Positions 8,522 to 18,119 of a stretch of DNA of 64,000 nt are shown piece after piece; within the stretch, counting starts at the first letter, position 1; every line of letters begins with the position of its first letter. Origin of the DNA: Youngiibacter multivorans (GTDB lineage Bacteria > Bacillota > Clostridia > Clostridiales > Clostridiaceae). Where the stretch lies: positions 23,519 through 87,518 of the forward strand of contig NZ_JAGGKC010000016.1 of the NCBI RefSeq assembly GCF_017873395.1. Direction: 5' to 3'. A program made the position numbers and the translations under genes. The notes below the pieces were generated by a model. The model was not told where the DNA came from. It did not search any database and was given only the letters and a program-made list of their open reading frames with translations.

Positions 8522-10063
8522 CTAATCCGATCCTTCTAAAGCTTTGATCTTTGGCTGCTTTTCCTTGCTAGTCCTCTCGAACCTGACAGTAAGTTCCAGC
8601 CCTATAGCTCTTCTGAACTGATAGGAGAGTGATGCAAGCTCCTCTTCCTTGAATCTCGGGTCCTCAGTGACACTGGCTGTTATTTCCATAGCCTTATCGC
8701 TTACTGTGCATGATAATATCCTTGTGCTTGAAAGCCTGCCGTGATTGATTGCCTCCGCTGTCTTGATCAGCATGCCAAGCTTTTCTATGGTGGCAATATC
8801 TCTGTCAGTCAGCATTTTCCTGCTGAAGTAGTCCCTCAGAATGTCATTGTTGCTGGTTGTTGTCGCTGATGCCGCAGCCATAAGTATCTGCTTCTGTGAG
8901 ATCCCGTTAATCGGAGCGTTCAATATGCTGTAGAATGTATTCCTGTCTCTCTGGAAATAATTAAGACTGGTGCCAATGTCATAAAGGTAAGCAGCTGTCT
9001 TAAGCACCTTTCCGTTGCCTGTGAGATAAGGGTACTTCCTGCAAAGCGCAGCATACATGGCTGATGCATGCCTGAAGAGCTCACGGCCTTCGTAGTCATG
9101 GTACATGTGTATGTTGATTATGTTATCGAGTGAAAAATCCAGAACATTCCTGATTCTTTTTTTACCACCCAGGATGTACTCGAAAAGCAGACCGTCCCTA
9201 ACTCCGGCACCGGAAACGAAAAGTTTCCTGGAGCCTGTTGTTTCCATAAGCTTTCCCACTGCCGCCACAGACCCAATGAATATGTCCTCCCTGTCCCTGC
9301 CAAGACCTGCGACCTTTTTGCCGCTGTCACAGATATAGTCCCTGACAAGGGAATATATCTCATCAACATCCTGCTTTTCCAGGGAATAATTATGAGCGAT
9401 GAACATGGCGTAATCTTTCCTATATCTGTCGATCTTTCCGAGTGTTCGGACTGATCCTCCGATTCCGACGAGCGGCAGTCCTGCTGCATTCTTGAGCCAG
9501 GGCACTTCATTCAGGCTGGTCTCAAGGAATTTTGCAAGCCTTGCCTCATTCTTCCGGGATGATTTGAGATTATATTTCTCTGTAAGCGAGATGGAGCCGA
9601 AGGGTATCGAGACTGAATCCTGAAGGATCCGGTTTTCGATGTGGACTATCTCCATACTGCTTCCTCCGATGTCAAACATCAGGCAGTCCCGAAGGTCAAG
9701 GGTGTTCACTGTAGCATAATAGTCATAGAACGCTTCCTCTTCGCCTGAAAGGACCTTGATTTCACGGCCAAGTGCTATCTTCGCCTTTGACAGGAACTCC
9801 TCCTTGTTTTTGGATCTCCTGACAGCCTCAGTCGCCACTGCGATGATCTCCCTGGTTTCTCTGGAATCAAGATATCCTTTGAAGCTCTCGAGGGCAGAAA
9901 TGGCGTAATCCATTCTTTCTTTATTGAGGTAACCGTCTTCCATTCCCTGGCCAAGCCTTGCCGACCTCTTTATCTGACCTATTATCTTGTAGCTTTTTTC
10001 CTGGACCTCATATATTACAAGCCTCATCGAGTTGGAGCCTATGTCAATAATACCCAGCCTCAT
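8522..10063 (-). CDS. ppx: Ppx/GppA family exopolyphosphatase
   Basis: Removes terminal phosphate from polyphosphate, or the 5-prime phosphate of pppGpp. The protein has 513 residues. The actin-like ATPase-fold domain starts with IDIGSNSMRLVIYE, and the second phosphate motif DIGGSSMEIVH is near residues 140-150. VGIGGSVRTL near 200 and a C-terminal HD-like helical domain from about 310 follow, as in long-form Ppx. ATG at 10063 has SD AAGGTGA. It is divergent from ppk1, so synthesis and breakdown of polyphosphate are encoded side by side. Sequence alone does not separate Ppx from GppA activity. Confidence 0.88.
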   Translation of the reverse strand: MRLGIIDIGSNSMRLVIYEVQEKSYKIIGQIKRSARLGQGMEDGYLNKERMDYAISALESFKGYLDSRETREIIAVATEAVRRSKNKEEFLSKAKIALGREIKVLSGEEEAFYDYYATVNTLDLRDCLMFDIGGSSMEIVHIENRILQDSVSIPFGSISLTEKYNLKSSRKNEARLAKFLETSLNEVPWLKNAAGLPLVGIGGSVRTLGKIDRYRKDYAMFIAHNYSLEKQDVDEIYSLVRDYICDSGKKVAGLGRDREDIFIGSVAAVGKLMETTGSRKLFVSGAGVRDGLLFEYILGGKKRIRNVLDFSLDNIINIHMYHDYEGRELFRHASAMYAALCRKYPYLTGNGKVLKTAAYLYDIGTSLNYFQRDRNTFYSILNAPINGISQKQILMAAASATTTSNNDILRDYFSRKMLTDRDIATIEKLGMLIKTAEAINHGRLSSTRILSCTVSDKAMEITASVTEDPRFKEEELASLSYQFRRAIGLELTVRFERTSKEKQPKIKALEGSD

Positions 10064-10279
10064 CGGTTCACCTTCCTGTCATATAGATATTTCTTCTTAA
10101 TTATACGCTATTCCAGCCTTTTCTGTCTGAAAATAGTCGGATGATGTGTCCGAATATTCCTGCTGTCAGCAGCAATTCCCCTAAATATTGAATCCAGTCT
10201 GTTAATTTTGCATTATTCTGAAACATATAGGCATTGGATGCTATATAATTAAAATATAGATATTTAGGTGGTGGTTTTT
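10064..10279. promoter_or_regulatory. Divergent ppx/ppk1 intergenic region
   Basis: A 216-nt AT-rich gap. A plus-strand -10 TATAAT lies at 10244-10249, with a weak -35 (TGAAAC near 10219). I see no clear operator or open reading frame. Confidence 0.4.
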
Positions 10280-12376
10280 TTGTCTGAGGTCGTATTGTCC
10301 AGCAGCAATTTCATAAACCGGGAGATAAGCTTCCTTGAATTCAACGAGAGGGTTCTTGACGAAGCGCGGAATAAAGACAATCCGCTTTTCGAAAGGATCA
10401 AGTTTGCTGCGATTGTCGTGTCGAACCTCGATGAGTTCTACATGATACGATATGGCTCACTATCTGACCAGATCCATGCGGGGCTGGTCAGATCAGATCC
10501 TTCCGGAAGGACTCCCATGGAACAGGCTAAGGACATCAATGACAGGGCGAGAGTCCTAATTGATGACTTGTATGAGTGCTACCTAAGGGACCTGATTCCG
10601 GCTCTTTCAGTCCTTAAAATCAGCTTCCTCAAACAGGACGAGCTTACTTCAAAGCAGAAAGAGTATGTAAACAATCTTTATTGGGAGAGCATATTCCCGG
10701 TGCTTACTCCGATGGTAATCGACTCATCAAGGCCATTTCCGCTTATAATGAATAATTCGCTTAACATCGCAATGCTGCTCAGGGATAAAAAGCCTGAGGC
10801 AAGGGAGTTCGTAGGGACGATACAGGTACCATCAGTCCTTGACCGTTATCATTACATCCCATCGGATGAACCCGGGATGAAGAGCTACATGCTTCTTGAG
10901 GACATAATAAAGATGAACCTCAAGGACCTCTTCAATTCACACGAGATCCTGGATTTTTCATGCTACAGGATTTCGAGGAATGCTGACCTGGAATATGACG
11001 AAGAGGATGCTGAAGATCTTCTGGAGGTCATTAAGGAGACTCTGAAGCAAAGGAAATGGGGAAGAGTAATAAAGATGGAGGTTGAAAGAGGTGTCTCTGA
11101 AAATCTCCTCGGATACTTAAGGGAAGAATTCGAGCTCGGACTAGACAGCATTTTCAGCATCAGAGGTCCGCTGGACCTTACCTACCTCTTCAAGGTTTCG
11201 TCCATGCAGGGATTTGAGCATCTGAAGTTTGAAGAGACCAAGCCACTGCCTGTGCCTGAACTGACCTTCAGCGACGACATGTTCCAGAGCATTACAAAGC
11301 AGGATGTGCTTCTCCACCATCCCTATGACTCATTCGATTCGATAATCAGGTTTGTAAAGAGTGCAGCTTCTGACCCCAATGTACTCGCCATAAAGCAGAC
11401 ACTTTACCGGGTAAGCGGAAAGTCTCCGATAGTTGAGGCTCTGGCCGAAGCTGCAGAGAATGGCAAGCAGGTAACAGTACTGGTTGAGCTTAAGGCCAGA
11501 TTTGATGAGCAGAACAACATAGTTTGGGCAAGGAGGCTTGAAAAGGCAGGGTGCCATGTCATTTATGGAATAGTCGGGATGAAGACACACTGCAAAGCGC
11601 TTCTTGTTGTAAGAAGGGAAAATAACAGGATCAAGAGATATGTGCACGTGGGCACAGGAAACTATAACGATGTTACGGCAAGGCTTTATTCGGATGTAGG
11701 ATTATTCAGTGCAAATGAGGACCTGGCGACAGACATTTCTGACCTCTTCAACATGCTTTCAGGACAATACCAGTCTCATATGATGAAGGTTGTATCACTG
11801 GCCCCGGATAACATGCGAAGCTCCATCATCGCTAGAATCGAGAATGAACGAAGGAATGCCAGACAGGGCAGGAGGGCCTTCATTGTAGCCAAGATGAATT
11901 CTCTGGTCGACAGGGATATCATAAGGAACCTCTACCTGGCATCACAGGACGGAGTGGAAATCAAGCTCATCATCAGAGGCATATGCTGCCTAAGACCCGG
12001 AATAGAAGGCATCAGTGAAAACATCAGGGTATTTTCAATCGTCGGGAGATTCCTTGAGCACTCCAGGATCTTCTATTTCTTCAACGGAGGAAATGAGGAC
12101 ATGCTGATATCCTCAGCGGACTGGATGGAAAGGAACCTCAACAAGCGAATTGAACTCATGGTGCCTGTTCAGGACAAGAAATGCAAAGAAAAGCTAAAAG
12201 GCATCATCGACTTCAATCTGAGGGACAACGTCAAGTCAAAGGAGCTCATGCCAGACGGTAAATACATCAGGACATTGACAGGCAGCGAAACCTTCAATTC
12301 ACAGGAAGAATTCATAGAGAAGACAAGAAAGCGTTTCGAAAAATACAGGAAAAGGGCTGCCAAATCAGAATCATAG
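10280..12376 (+). CDS. ppk1: Polyphosphate kinase 1
   Basis: Reversibly polymerises the gamma-phosphate of ATP into polyphosphate. The protein has 698 residues with the usual four domains: N-terminal helical (INREISFLEFNERVL at the start), head, and two phospholipase-D-like C-terminal domains. The two essential His are at residue 437 (MKTHCKALL) and residue 594 (FLEHSRIFYF), almost exactly the E. coli positions 435 and 592. VGTGNYN near 460 and ADWMERNLNKRIE near 615 are further signatures. TTG 10280 is taken as start because AGGTGGTGG lies just upstream; GTG 10268 overlaps that site. An unrecognised repeat protein follows after 10 nt. Confidence 0.94.
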   Translation: MSEVVLSSSNFINREISFLEFNERVLDEARNKDNPLFERIKFAAIVVSNLDEFYMIRYGSLSDQIHAGLVRSDPSGRTPMEQAKDINDRARVLIDDLYECYLRDLIPALSVLKISFLKQDELTSKQKEYVNNLYWESIFPVLTPMVIDSSRPFPLIMNNSLNIAMLLRDKKPEAREFVGTIQVPSVLDRYHYIPSDEPGMKSYMLLEDIIKMNLKDLFNSHEILDFSCYRISRNADLEYDEEDAEDLLEVIKETLKQRKWGRVIKMEVERGVSENLLGYLREEFELGLDSIFSIRGPLDLTYLFKVSSMQGFEHLKFEETKPLPVPELTFSDDMFQSITKQDVLLHHPYDSFDSIIRFVKSAASDPNVLAIKQTLYRVSGKSPIVEALAEAAENGKQVTVLVELKARFDEQNNIVWARRLEKAGCHVIYGIVGMKTHCKALLVVRRENNRIKRYVHVGTGNYNDVTARLYSDVGLFSANEDLATDISDLFNMLSGQYQSHMMKVVSLAPDNMRSSIIARIENERRNARQGRRAFIVAKMNSLVDRDIIRNLYLASQDGVEIKLIIRGICCLRPGIEGISENIRVFSIVGRFLEHSRIFYFFNGGNEDMLISSADWMERNLNKRIELMVPVQDKKCKEKLKGIIDFNLRDNVKSKELMPDGKYIRTLTGSETFNSQEEFIEKTRKRFEKYRKRAAKSES

Positions 12377-12386
12377 GAGGTGCAAA

Positions 12387-13868
12387 ATGAAGATTTACGT
12401 TACTCCAAGATACAAGGACTTTGAAAATCTTATCAGAAGGATTGCGAAGGAAGTACCTGATGTGACCATCAAGACCATGGATTACAAGGGTGGTAAGAAG
12501 AAGCCCAGTTTTGTCTATAGGGACACCTGCTACAGGTTCGAGAAGAAAGGTGAGCTGATAAGCGCGCTTCAGGAGCTTGCTGCATATGCTGCCAAGGGAG
12601 GGTTCAGAAGCATTGAAACTGAGCATACTCCAGATGATGAATCAGTCTATGCTGAAGACGAGATGACCTATGAGGACTCTATACCGGTATCTCCTGAAAT
12701 CACTGAGGCTGAGTTCATGGAAGAAGCATTGAAGGAAATTCCCGGAGATGATGATGAGATGACTGAAGACCATACAGATGGCGGAGACCTGCTGGATGGC
12801 TTCGGGTACAAAGGCGAAGAACAGCTCACATATGATGAATCTGTTCCCGAATCGGTTACCAGGACTGACACCGAAATCATAGAGGAAGCACTCCTGGAGG
12901 CAGATACTGATGAACAGGAGGTAAGCTCACCTGACAGAGAGGAAAACGGCGACCTCCTCGACGCATTCGACTATAAGGGTGCTGAAGAGGGAGGCTACGA
13001 CGAGTCTGTGGAGACAGTAACTGAAAAGGATGCAGATCCTGTTGAGGAGGAAGCTTTGAACAGGGCCGGGGACGTTGTTGTGGCAGAGGTTGCAGAAACA
13101 GTTGAAGATAAGGGCAATCTGCTTGAATCTTACGGCTATAGCGGTGGAGATGACTATAATCGTCCCGAGCCTGATATATCGCCTTCTCAGCCAGATTCAG
13201 CTCTGCTCGCCCCTGATTCTGACGCTAATGAGGAAAAGGAGGCAGAATACAGCCCGATTCCTACGGCTCCGGTTATGAGTAATGAGGAGCTTCTGGAAGA
13301 AGCACTGTCTGACTCACCTCATGATCCAAATACCAGTGTCCTCATACCTGAGGAGAGGAAGGGGAACCTTCTTGATGACTTCTCATATATGGAGGGTGTC
13401 AAGCTGTCGTATGATGACTCAATTCCAACATCTTCCGGAAAGCCTGAAACCGAGGTTCTGGAGGATGCACTGAAACAGCTTGATACTGAGCCTGAGACAT
13501 TAGAGCTGATAGAGACTGAAAAAGGAGACCTCCTCGATGATTACGGCTACATGGGACAAGAAGGAGAGGACTATATCGACCTGGATTCCATCAGTAGAAA
13601 GAATGTGGTGGATCTCATCCCTGAATACCATGCTGATGCAGAAACTGACAAAAGCAGCTCATTCAGCTATGTGGAGGATACAGGGGAGGAGGACATACTG
13701 GTGGAGCTTGGCTACAAGGAAAAGCCCTCTTCACATGTAACCGAGGAAGATGACACCATAACACTGGAAATACCGGTGGAAAAATATAATCTCGACGAAC
13801 TGAAAATAAGGATCAAATTTGGACACTTCGGCGAACCGGGATCAACCTACGAAACCAGAAAAGACTGA
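12387..13868 (+). CDS. Unrecognised acidic protein with tandem ~55-residue repeats, co-operonic with ppk1
   Basis: I do not recognise this 493-residue family. It has three parts: a Lys/Arg-rich N-terminal region (1-76, starting MKIYVTPRYKDF), a very acidic middle (77-450), and a short C-terminal strand region (about 456-480, ITLEIPVEKYNLDELKIRIK). The middle repeats at a period of about 55 residues. Each unit has a Y-D/E-D/E-S box (TYEDSIP 94, TYDESVP 148, GYDESVE 203, SYDDSIP 341), an EEAL box (112, 166, 221, 304, 359) and a G-D/N-LL-D/E box ending in Y (133, 188, 243, 326, 380, with a weak copy at 435). There is no signal peptide or membrane segment. SD AGGAGGTG lies before ATG, 10 nt after ppk1, so it probably shares its transcript. 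A role in polyphosphate handling is inference from position only. Confidence 0.85.
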   Translation: MKIYVTPRYKDFENLIRRIAKEVPDVTIKTMDYKGGKKKPSFVYRDTCYRFEKKGELISALQELAAYAAKGGFRSIETEHTPDDESVYAEDEMTYEDSIPVSPEITEAEFMEEALKEIPGDDDEMTEDHTDGGDLLDGFGYKGEEQLTYDESVPESVTRTDTEIIEEALLEADTDEQEVSSPDREENGDLLDAFDYKGAEEGGYDESVETVTEKDADPVEEEALNRAGDVVVAEVAETVEDKGNLLESYGYSGGDDYNRPEPDISPSQPDSALLAPDSDANEEKEAEYSPIPTAPVMSNEELLEEALSDSPHDPNTSVLIPEERKGNLLDDFSYMEGVKLSYDDSIPTSSGKPETEVLEDALKQLDTEPETLELIETEKGDLLDDYGYMGQEGEDYIDLDSISRKNVVDLIPEYHADAETDKSSSFSYVEDTGEEDILVELGYKEKPSSHVTEEDDTITLEIPVEKYNLDELKIRIKFGHFGEPGSTYETRKD

Positions 13869-13885
13869 ATAAATCGATTATCACT

Positions 13886-13914
13886 AAAAAGGTGCACAGG
13901 CTGCACCTTTTTTT
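13886..13914 (+). terminator. Rho-independent terminator
   Basis: AAAAAGGTGCA (13886-13896) / TGCACCTTTTT (13902-13912) and a T run; it ends the ppk1 transcript. Confidence 0.9.
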
Positions 13915-13933
13915 CGTCCCGGAACAGACGTAC

Positions 13934-13981
13934 TTCACCATGCACGCTGAGCTGTGCTATAATTGAATAGAACTGGAGTTC
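13934..13981 (+). promoter_or_regulatory. yhaO promoter with LexA-like box
   Basis: TTCACC (13934-13939) and TATAAT (13958-13963) are 18 nt apart. GAACTGGAGTTC (13970-13981) is a GAAC-N4-GTTC palindrome, the core of Gram-positive LexA sites, located at the expected transcription start. The inner four bases do not match the Bacillus RNRY preference. Confidence 0.4.
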
Positions 13982-14003
13982 TATATTTTGGAGGTCGATC
14001 ATA

Positions 14004-15092
14004 TTGAGAAGTGTTAAAATCGTGCAGTCCGGCGACTTCCATCTGGACAGCCCGCTATCGTCGCACAAGGGGAATTTCAGAGACCAGAGGAGAGAAGAGC
14101 TTCTTCAGTCTGTAGGAAGCCTGGTAGCGCATGCAGTAAGGGAAAAAGCTGACCTTCTCCTGCTTGCAGGGGATATATTTGATTCAGCGAGGGTAAGGAA
14201 ATCTACAGTTGATTATCTTTCAAGTGTATTTTCCAGGTTTCCAGGCCACATATTCATATCGCCGGGAAACCACGATCCATACGAACCCCATAGCCCGTAT
14301 GCCAAGGCTGCATTACCGGGAAACGTAAAGGTATTCTCGGATTACGAGGAAGTATTCCTTCCAGAGCTTGGTTCGGTAGTCTGCGGGGCAGGCTTTCGGA
14401 ATGCCGTGGTGAACAGGAGCCTTCTTGAAGGAATAAGGGCGCCTATTTTCGATGGGTTAAGGATACTCGTCATGCACGGCGAAGCATCGGGAAATGAAAA
14501 TCCATACAATCCAATCAGGCAGAGTGAAATAGCCTCATCCGGCTTTGACTATATAGCCCTCGGACACAGGCATGATTTTTCAGGCATCCTGAGAGAGGGA
14601 AGAACCTTCTATGCTTATGCCGGAATACCGGAGGGCAGAGGGTTTGACGAATCCGGTCCGAAGGGCTGCATCACTGGATCTATATCAAGGTCTGGTGTTG
14701 ACCTTAAGTTCAGGGAATTGCCAGGCAGGAAATACCTGGTGGAAGAGGTGGACATCACGGGTGTATCCTCAAGCATGGAGGTATGCGACATCATATCGGG
14801 CAAAGGAATTTCTGACCCCCACAGCATTGTGCGCTTCATACTGAAGGGTGAGGTACCCGGGCATTCTACAATAGACACAGCCATCATAAGGTCCTTTTTG
14901 GTAAGGAAGCTCTTTGACTGTGAGATAATAGACCGTTCAATGCCAATTTTGGAATCCGGAGATGGCAGGGGGCTGCTTGGTATCTTTTCAGCAAGAATGA
15001 AGAAGCTCATTTCAGAAGGAAATGAAGACGGAGAGATTTTGAATGAGGCTATGAGGCTTGGTACAAGGGCTCTGTGCAAGAGGGATATCTGA
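14004..15092 (+). CDS. yhaO: SbcD/YhaO-like DNA repair metallophosphoesterase
   Basis: Nuclease subunit of an SbcCD/Mre11-Rad50-like complex for DNA ends. It has 362 residues. The two-metal site is readable in order: GDFHLD (9-14), LAGDIFDS (about 54-61), SPGNHDPY (about 90-97), MHGEAS (about 156-161) and LGHRHDF (about 188-194). The remaining C-terminal part resembles the capping region of YhaO. The start is TTG 14004 with SD GGAGGT 8 nt upstream. Its stop overlaps the ATG of the next gene, which encodes the ATPase partner, so the complex is translationally coupled. Confidence 0.86.
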   Translation: MRSVKIVQSGDFHLDSPLSSHKGNFRDQRREELLQSVGSLVAHAVREKADLLLLAGDIFDSARVRKSTVDYLSSVFSRFPGHIFISPGNHDPYEPHSPYAKAALPGNVKVFSDYEEVFLPELGSVVCGAGFRNAVVNRSLLEGIRAPIFDGLRILVMHGEASGNENPYNPIRQSEIASSGFDYIALGHRHDFSGILREGRTFYAYAGIPEGRGFDESGPKGCITGSISRSGVDLKFRELPGRKYLVEEVDITGVSSSMEVCDIISGKGISDPHSIVRFILKGEVPGHSTIDTAIIRSFLVRKLFDCEIIDRSMPILESGDGRGLLGIFSARMKKLISEGNEDGEILNEAMRLGTRALCKRDI

Positions 15093-17593
15093 TGAGATTA
15101 AAACGTATTAAAATCACAAGGTTCGGCAAGCTTAGGGACACTGATTTTGAACTGAAAGATGGTATAAACATAATATACGGCGGGAATGAAGCTGGTAAAA
15201 GTACCATGATCAATTTTCTGGCTGTAGCACTTTACGGGTCGCTTGCAGCAGTGAAGTCAGGCAGGGAGACCATACGGAAGCGTTCTTTGCCATTTGACGG
15301 CGGCCATGCTGCAGGTGTTCTGGAGGTTGAACATGACGGAAAGGTCTGCGTAGTCGAAAAGAGGCTTGGTACCACAAGAAAGGAAGATTCAACAAGGTCG
15401 TACAGCAAGGAAGACTTCGGTCAGCTCCCATGGGGCCAGGAGCCGGGTAAGGATATTCTGGGAATCGGCGGCGGGACATTCCTGAAGACCCTTTTCGTTC
15501 CACAGTCGGGCGCTTCCTTCAGCGAAGAGCGCGACGAAGGACTTGTACAGAGGCTTGCAAACCTTCTGGATACCGGCGACGAAGATGTATCCTACAACAA
15601 GGCTGTTGAGGCACTGGAGGAGGAACTGAAGGGAATACGGAACCAGAGAAGGACAGGAAGCCTCGATGCAATATACCAGAAAAGGACCCGATTGGCAGAA
15701 CAGCTATCGGAATCGCAGAGATCAAGAAATGAAGCACAGGAACTTGAAGACAAGCTGAAGCTTCTGATCGATGAGAGGGAAGCGCTCAGGAAAAAGAGCT
15801 CCGAGCTTCATGCTGTAAAGGAGAGGCAGAGGCTCGGCAGCATCAGGGAAGAATACTTCAGGCTGAAGAGCATGAAGTCTGAGCTAGATTCACTTAAGGA
15901 TTCAAGCTTCGAGCTGGGGTCTGTTCCTGATGATGAATCACTCAAGGCACTTGAAGAATCTGAAATTGAAATATCAAGGCTGAGGGACGAGCATGAAGGA
16001 ATCCTTTTATCTTCAGTCGAGGCTGAAAGGGATCTTACTGCATTATCCATGGAGATGGATAGCTACTCCTGGTTCAGAAGCTCAAGCGATGACTCCCTGA
16101 GGGAAATGGTGTCTTTGGACAGGGAAATCGCAAGGCTTTCAGAAAGACTAAGGAGCCTTTCTCCTGAGTCCAGGGAGATGAAGGCAATCTCAGGCAGGAG
16201 GGTTGAACTTAAGCGTCTCCTATCGGACTATGAGAGGGAGCTGACTATACTGAAGCCCGGGACCAGGAGCTGGATCTTCATCCTTCCTTTAGTGCTCCTT
16301 TTGGCTGCATCATACATGTTTTACAGGTCAAATTTCCCGTTTGCCGCTGCATTTGCTGCACTGGCAATTCTTTCATACGCAGGAGGCAGAAGAATTTCAG
16401 CTTCCAGGAGACGCAAGGCCCTATCCATGAGCGATATCCTGGAGGATGAGATAATAGCACTTTCAAAGGAGCTTGGGCTTGACCCGGTGGAGGTCCTCAA
16501 GGCCAAGAAGGCCATAGACATGATGCCTGATGAAGAAGAGGCGAGTGAACTCGAGAAAAGGCTGTCAAGCTTTGCCGAGCGCAGAGATTCAGTACTTGCC
16601 GTATCACAAAGCAGGGATATGGATGACTTCCTCAGGAGATATGACCAGGCGAGAACTCTGTCCGCATATGAGAAGGAGATTACTTCAAGAAGGGATTCTC
16701 TGAAGACGGAAGCGGCAGTTGCACTTGAATCACTCGAATCGAACAGCAGGGTTCTCATCGATGGCCTGACCCAATACGGCTTTTCAGGCTCACCTGCAGA
16801 TACCGGCGTTTATCTTGAGTATCTCAGGTCACAGTCGGTAAAGAAGAGGAATCTGGCAATGCGCCAGGAAGCCCTTGACCTTTCGATAAGAACCCTCATT
16901 GGTGACAAGGATGAAGCTGAGGTGCTTAAGGAGCTTGAACTCATTGATTCGCTGGGTCTTGAACCTGGAATAACCTCTGAGGAACTTGACAGAAGACTCC
17001 GGGACAATTCTTCACGGGAAGTTATCCTTACCGAAGCTATTGGTGAAGCATCCAGAAGCTTATCTGATGCAACAGCAGGAGCATTGAACCAGATAGATGC
17101 TGAAGATGAACTTCTGTCACTTGAGATCGAAGCTGAAACAATTGAAAAAAGGGAGAAGTCCCTGAAGCTGGCACTTGAGGTGATTAAGGAAAGCTACAGG
17201 GAATTCAGGCAGGGCTACAGCCCTGAGCTAGACAGGAGGGTGAGCCGGATCTTCAGTGAGATGACTGGAACGGACAGGACTATTGGTGTAAGCGAATTCT
17301 TCTCCATGGAATACCTGGAAGATGGATTCAGGAAGGAAGGCGCATACCTCTCCAAGGGAGCATACGAGCAGCTGTACCTTGCGCTTCGGCTTGCGACTTG
17401 CGACATGATGTTCGGGGACAGTGTGATTCCTGTGATTATGGATGAACCTTTCGTGCATTATCATAGGGAAAGGCTTGAAAACACACTTGACTATCTTTCA
17501 GATAGAACCAAAAACAGACAGTATATCATATTTACATGCCATGAGCGTGAGATTGACTATCTTAAGGACAAGGCGAACGTAATCAGAATCTGA
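15092..17593 (+). CDS. yhaN: SbcC/YhaN-like AAA ATPase with central membrane hairpin
   Basis: ATPase partner of the upstream nuclease. The 833 residues contain an N-terminal Walker A (GGNEAGKST near 33-41), long coiled coils (about 185-390 and 455-700), and a C-terminal signature (YLSKGAYEQLYLALRL near 749) with Walker B VIMDEP near 775. Two hydrophobic segments around residues 396-433 split the coiled coil, as in B. subtilis YhaN, and suggest membrane attachment instead of a zinc hook. There is no CxxC motif. ATG 15092 overlaps the yhaO stop (TGATG). The pairing and order match yhaO-yhaN; the precise substrate is unknown. Confidence 0.82.
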   Translation: MRLKRIKITRFGKLRDTDFELKDGINIIYGGNEAGKSTMINFLAVALYGSLAAVKSGRETIRKRSLPFDGGHAAGVLEVEHDGKVCVVEKRLGTTRKEDSTRSYSKEDFGQLPWGQEPGKDILGIGGGTFLKTLFVPQSGASFSEERDEGLVQRLANLLDTGDEDVSYNKAVEALEEELKGIRNQRRTGSLDAIYQKRTRLAEQLSESQRSRNEAQELEDKLKLLIDEREALRKKSSELHAVKERQRLGSIREEYFRLKSMKSELDSLKDSSFELGSVPDDESLKALEESEIEISRLRDEHEGILLSSVEAERDLTALSMEMDSYSWFRSSSDDSLREMVSLDREIARLSERLRSLSPESREMKAISGRRVELKRLLSDYERELTILKPGTRSWIFILPLVLLLAASYMFYRSNFPFAAAFAALAILSYAGGRRISASRRRKALSMSDILEDEIIALSKELGLDPVEVLKAKKAIDMMPDEEEASELEKRLSSFAERRDSVLAVSQSRDMDDFLRRYDQARTLSAYEKEITSRRDSLKTEAAVALESLESNSRVLIDGLTQYGFSGSPADTGVYLEYLRSQSVKKRNLAMRQEALDLSIRTLIGDKDEAEVLKELELIDSLGLEPGITSEELDRRLRDNSSREVILTEAIGEASRSLSDATAGALNQIDAEDELLSLEIEAETIEKREKSLKLALEVIKESYREFRQGYSPELDRRVSRIFSEMTGTDRTIGVSEFFSMEYLEDGFRKEGAYLSKGAYEQLYLALRLATCDMMFGDSVIPVIMDEPFVHYHRERLENTLDYLSDRTKNRQYIIFTCHEREIDYLKDKANVIRI

Positions 17594-17691
17594 ATAAACT
17601 TTGAACTTTGACATCGTTTACCTAATACAGGCTTCTGGTATGGTAAACTATATATGAACCTAAGCATAATAAAATTGAAAGAAGGCAAGGA

Positions 17692-18111
17692 ATGAACATA
17701 GCGTTTTTTCTGACACCAAAGTCCGAAATCATCTACGAGAACACGGATTCTACCATGAGGCAGGTCCTGGAAAGGATGGAGCATCACAGTTACACCGCGA
17801 TCCCGATACTTGACAGGGATGGAAAATACATCGGGACACTGACTGAAGGGGACCTTCTCTGGAAGATCAAGAACACCCCCGGGCTGTCCTTCAGGAACAC
17901 AAACAAGGTACTTGTAAGGGATATCGAAAGAAGAAAGGTCCATGAGGTTGTGACAATCAACGCTGACATCGACAGCATCATAGGTCTTGCACGGAATCAA
18001 AATTTCGTACCGGTCGTCGATGACGAAGGCGTCTTCATCGGAATCATCAGGAGAAGCGACATAATCGACTATTGCTACACATTCATCAAAGAAAAGAAAA
18101 AAATCGGATGA
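17692..18111 (+). CDS. Two-CBS-domain protein (CbpB/DarB-like)
   Basis: A small 139-residue cytosolic protein made of two CBS motifs, about 9-65 (IPILDRDGKYIGTLTEGDLL) and about 75-130 (VPVVDDEGVFIGIIRRSDII). Such pairs bind adenine nucleotides. Size and layout resemble B. subtilis CbpB (DarB), a c-di-AMP receptor acting on Rel and pyruvate carboxylase; this assignment is tentative. ATG 17692 has AGAAGG upstream. The gene is a single unit closed by a terminator. No catalytic domain is present. Confidence 0.75.
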   Translation: MNIAFFLTPKSEIIYENTDSTMRQVLERMEHHSYTAIPILDRDGKYIGTLTEGDLLWKIKNTPGLSFRNTNKVLVRDIERRKVHEVVTINADIDSIIGLARNQNFVPVVDDEGVFIGIIRRSDIIDYCYTFIKEKKKIG

Positions 18112-18119
18112 CGTCGGCT

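Noticed and set aside
12690..13720. DNA-level tandem repeats in the acidic protein gene
   Set aside because: The repeats are visible at protein level only; the nucleotide copies have diverged, so this is not a recent DNA duplication.
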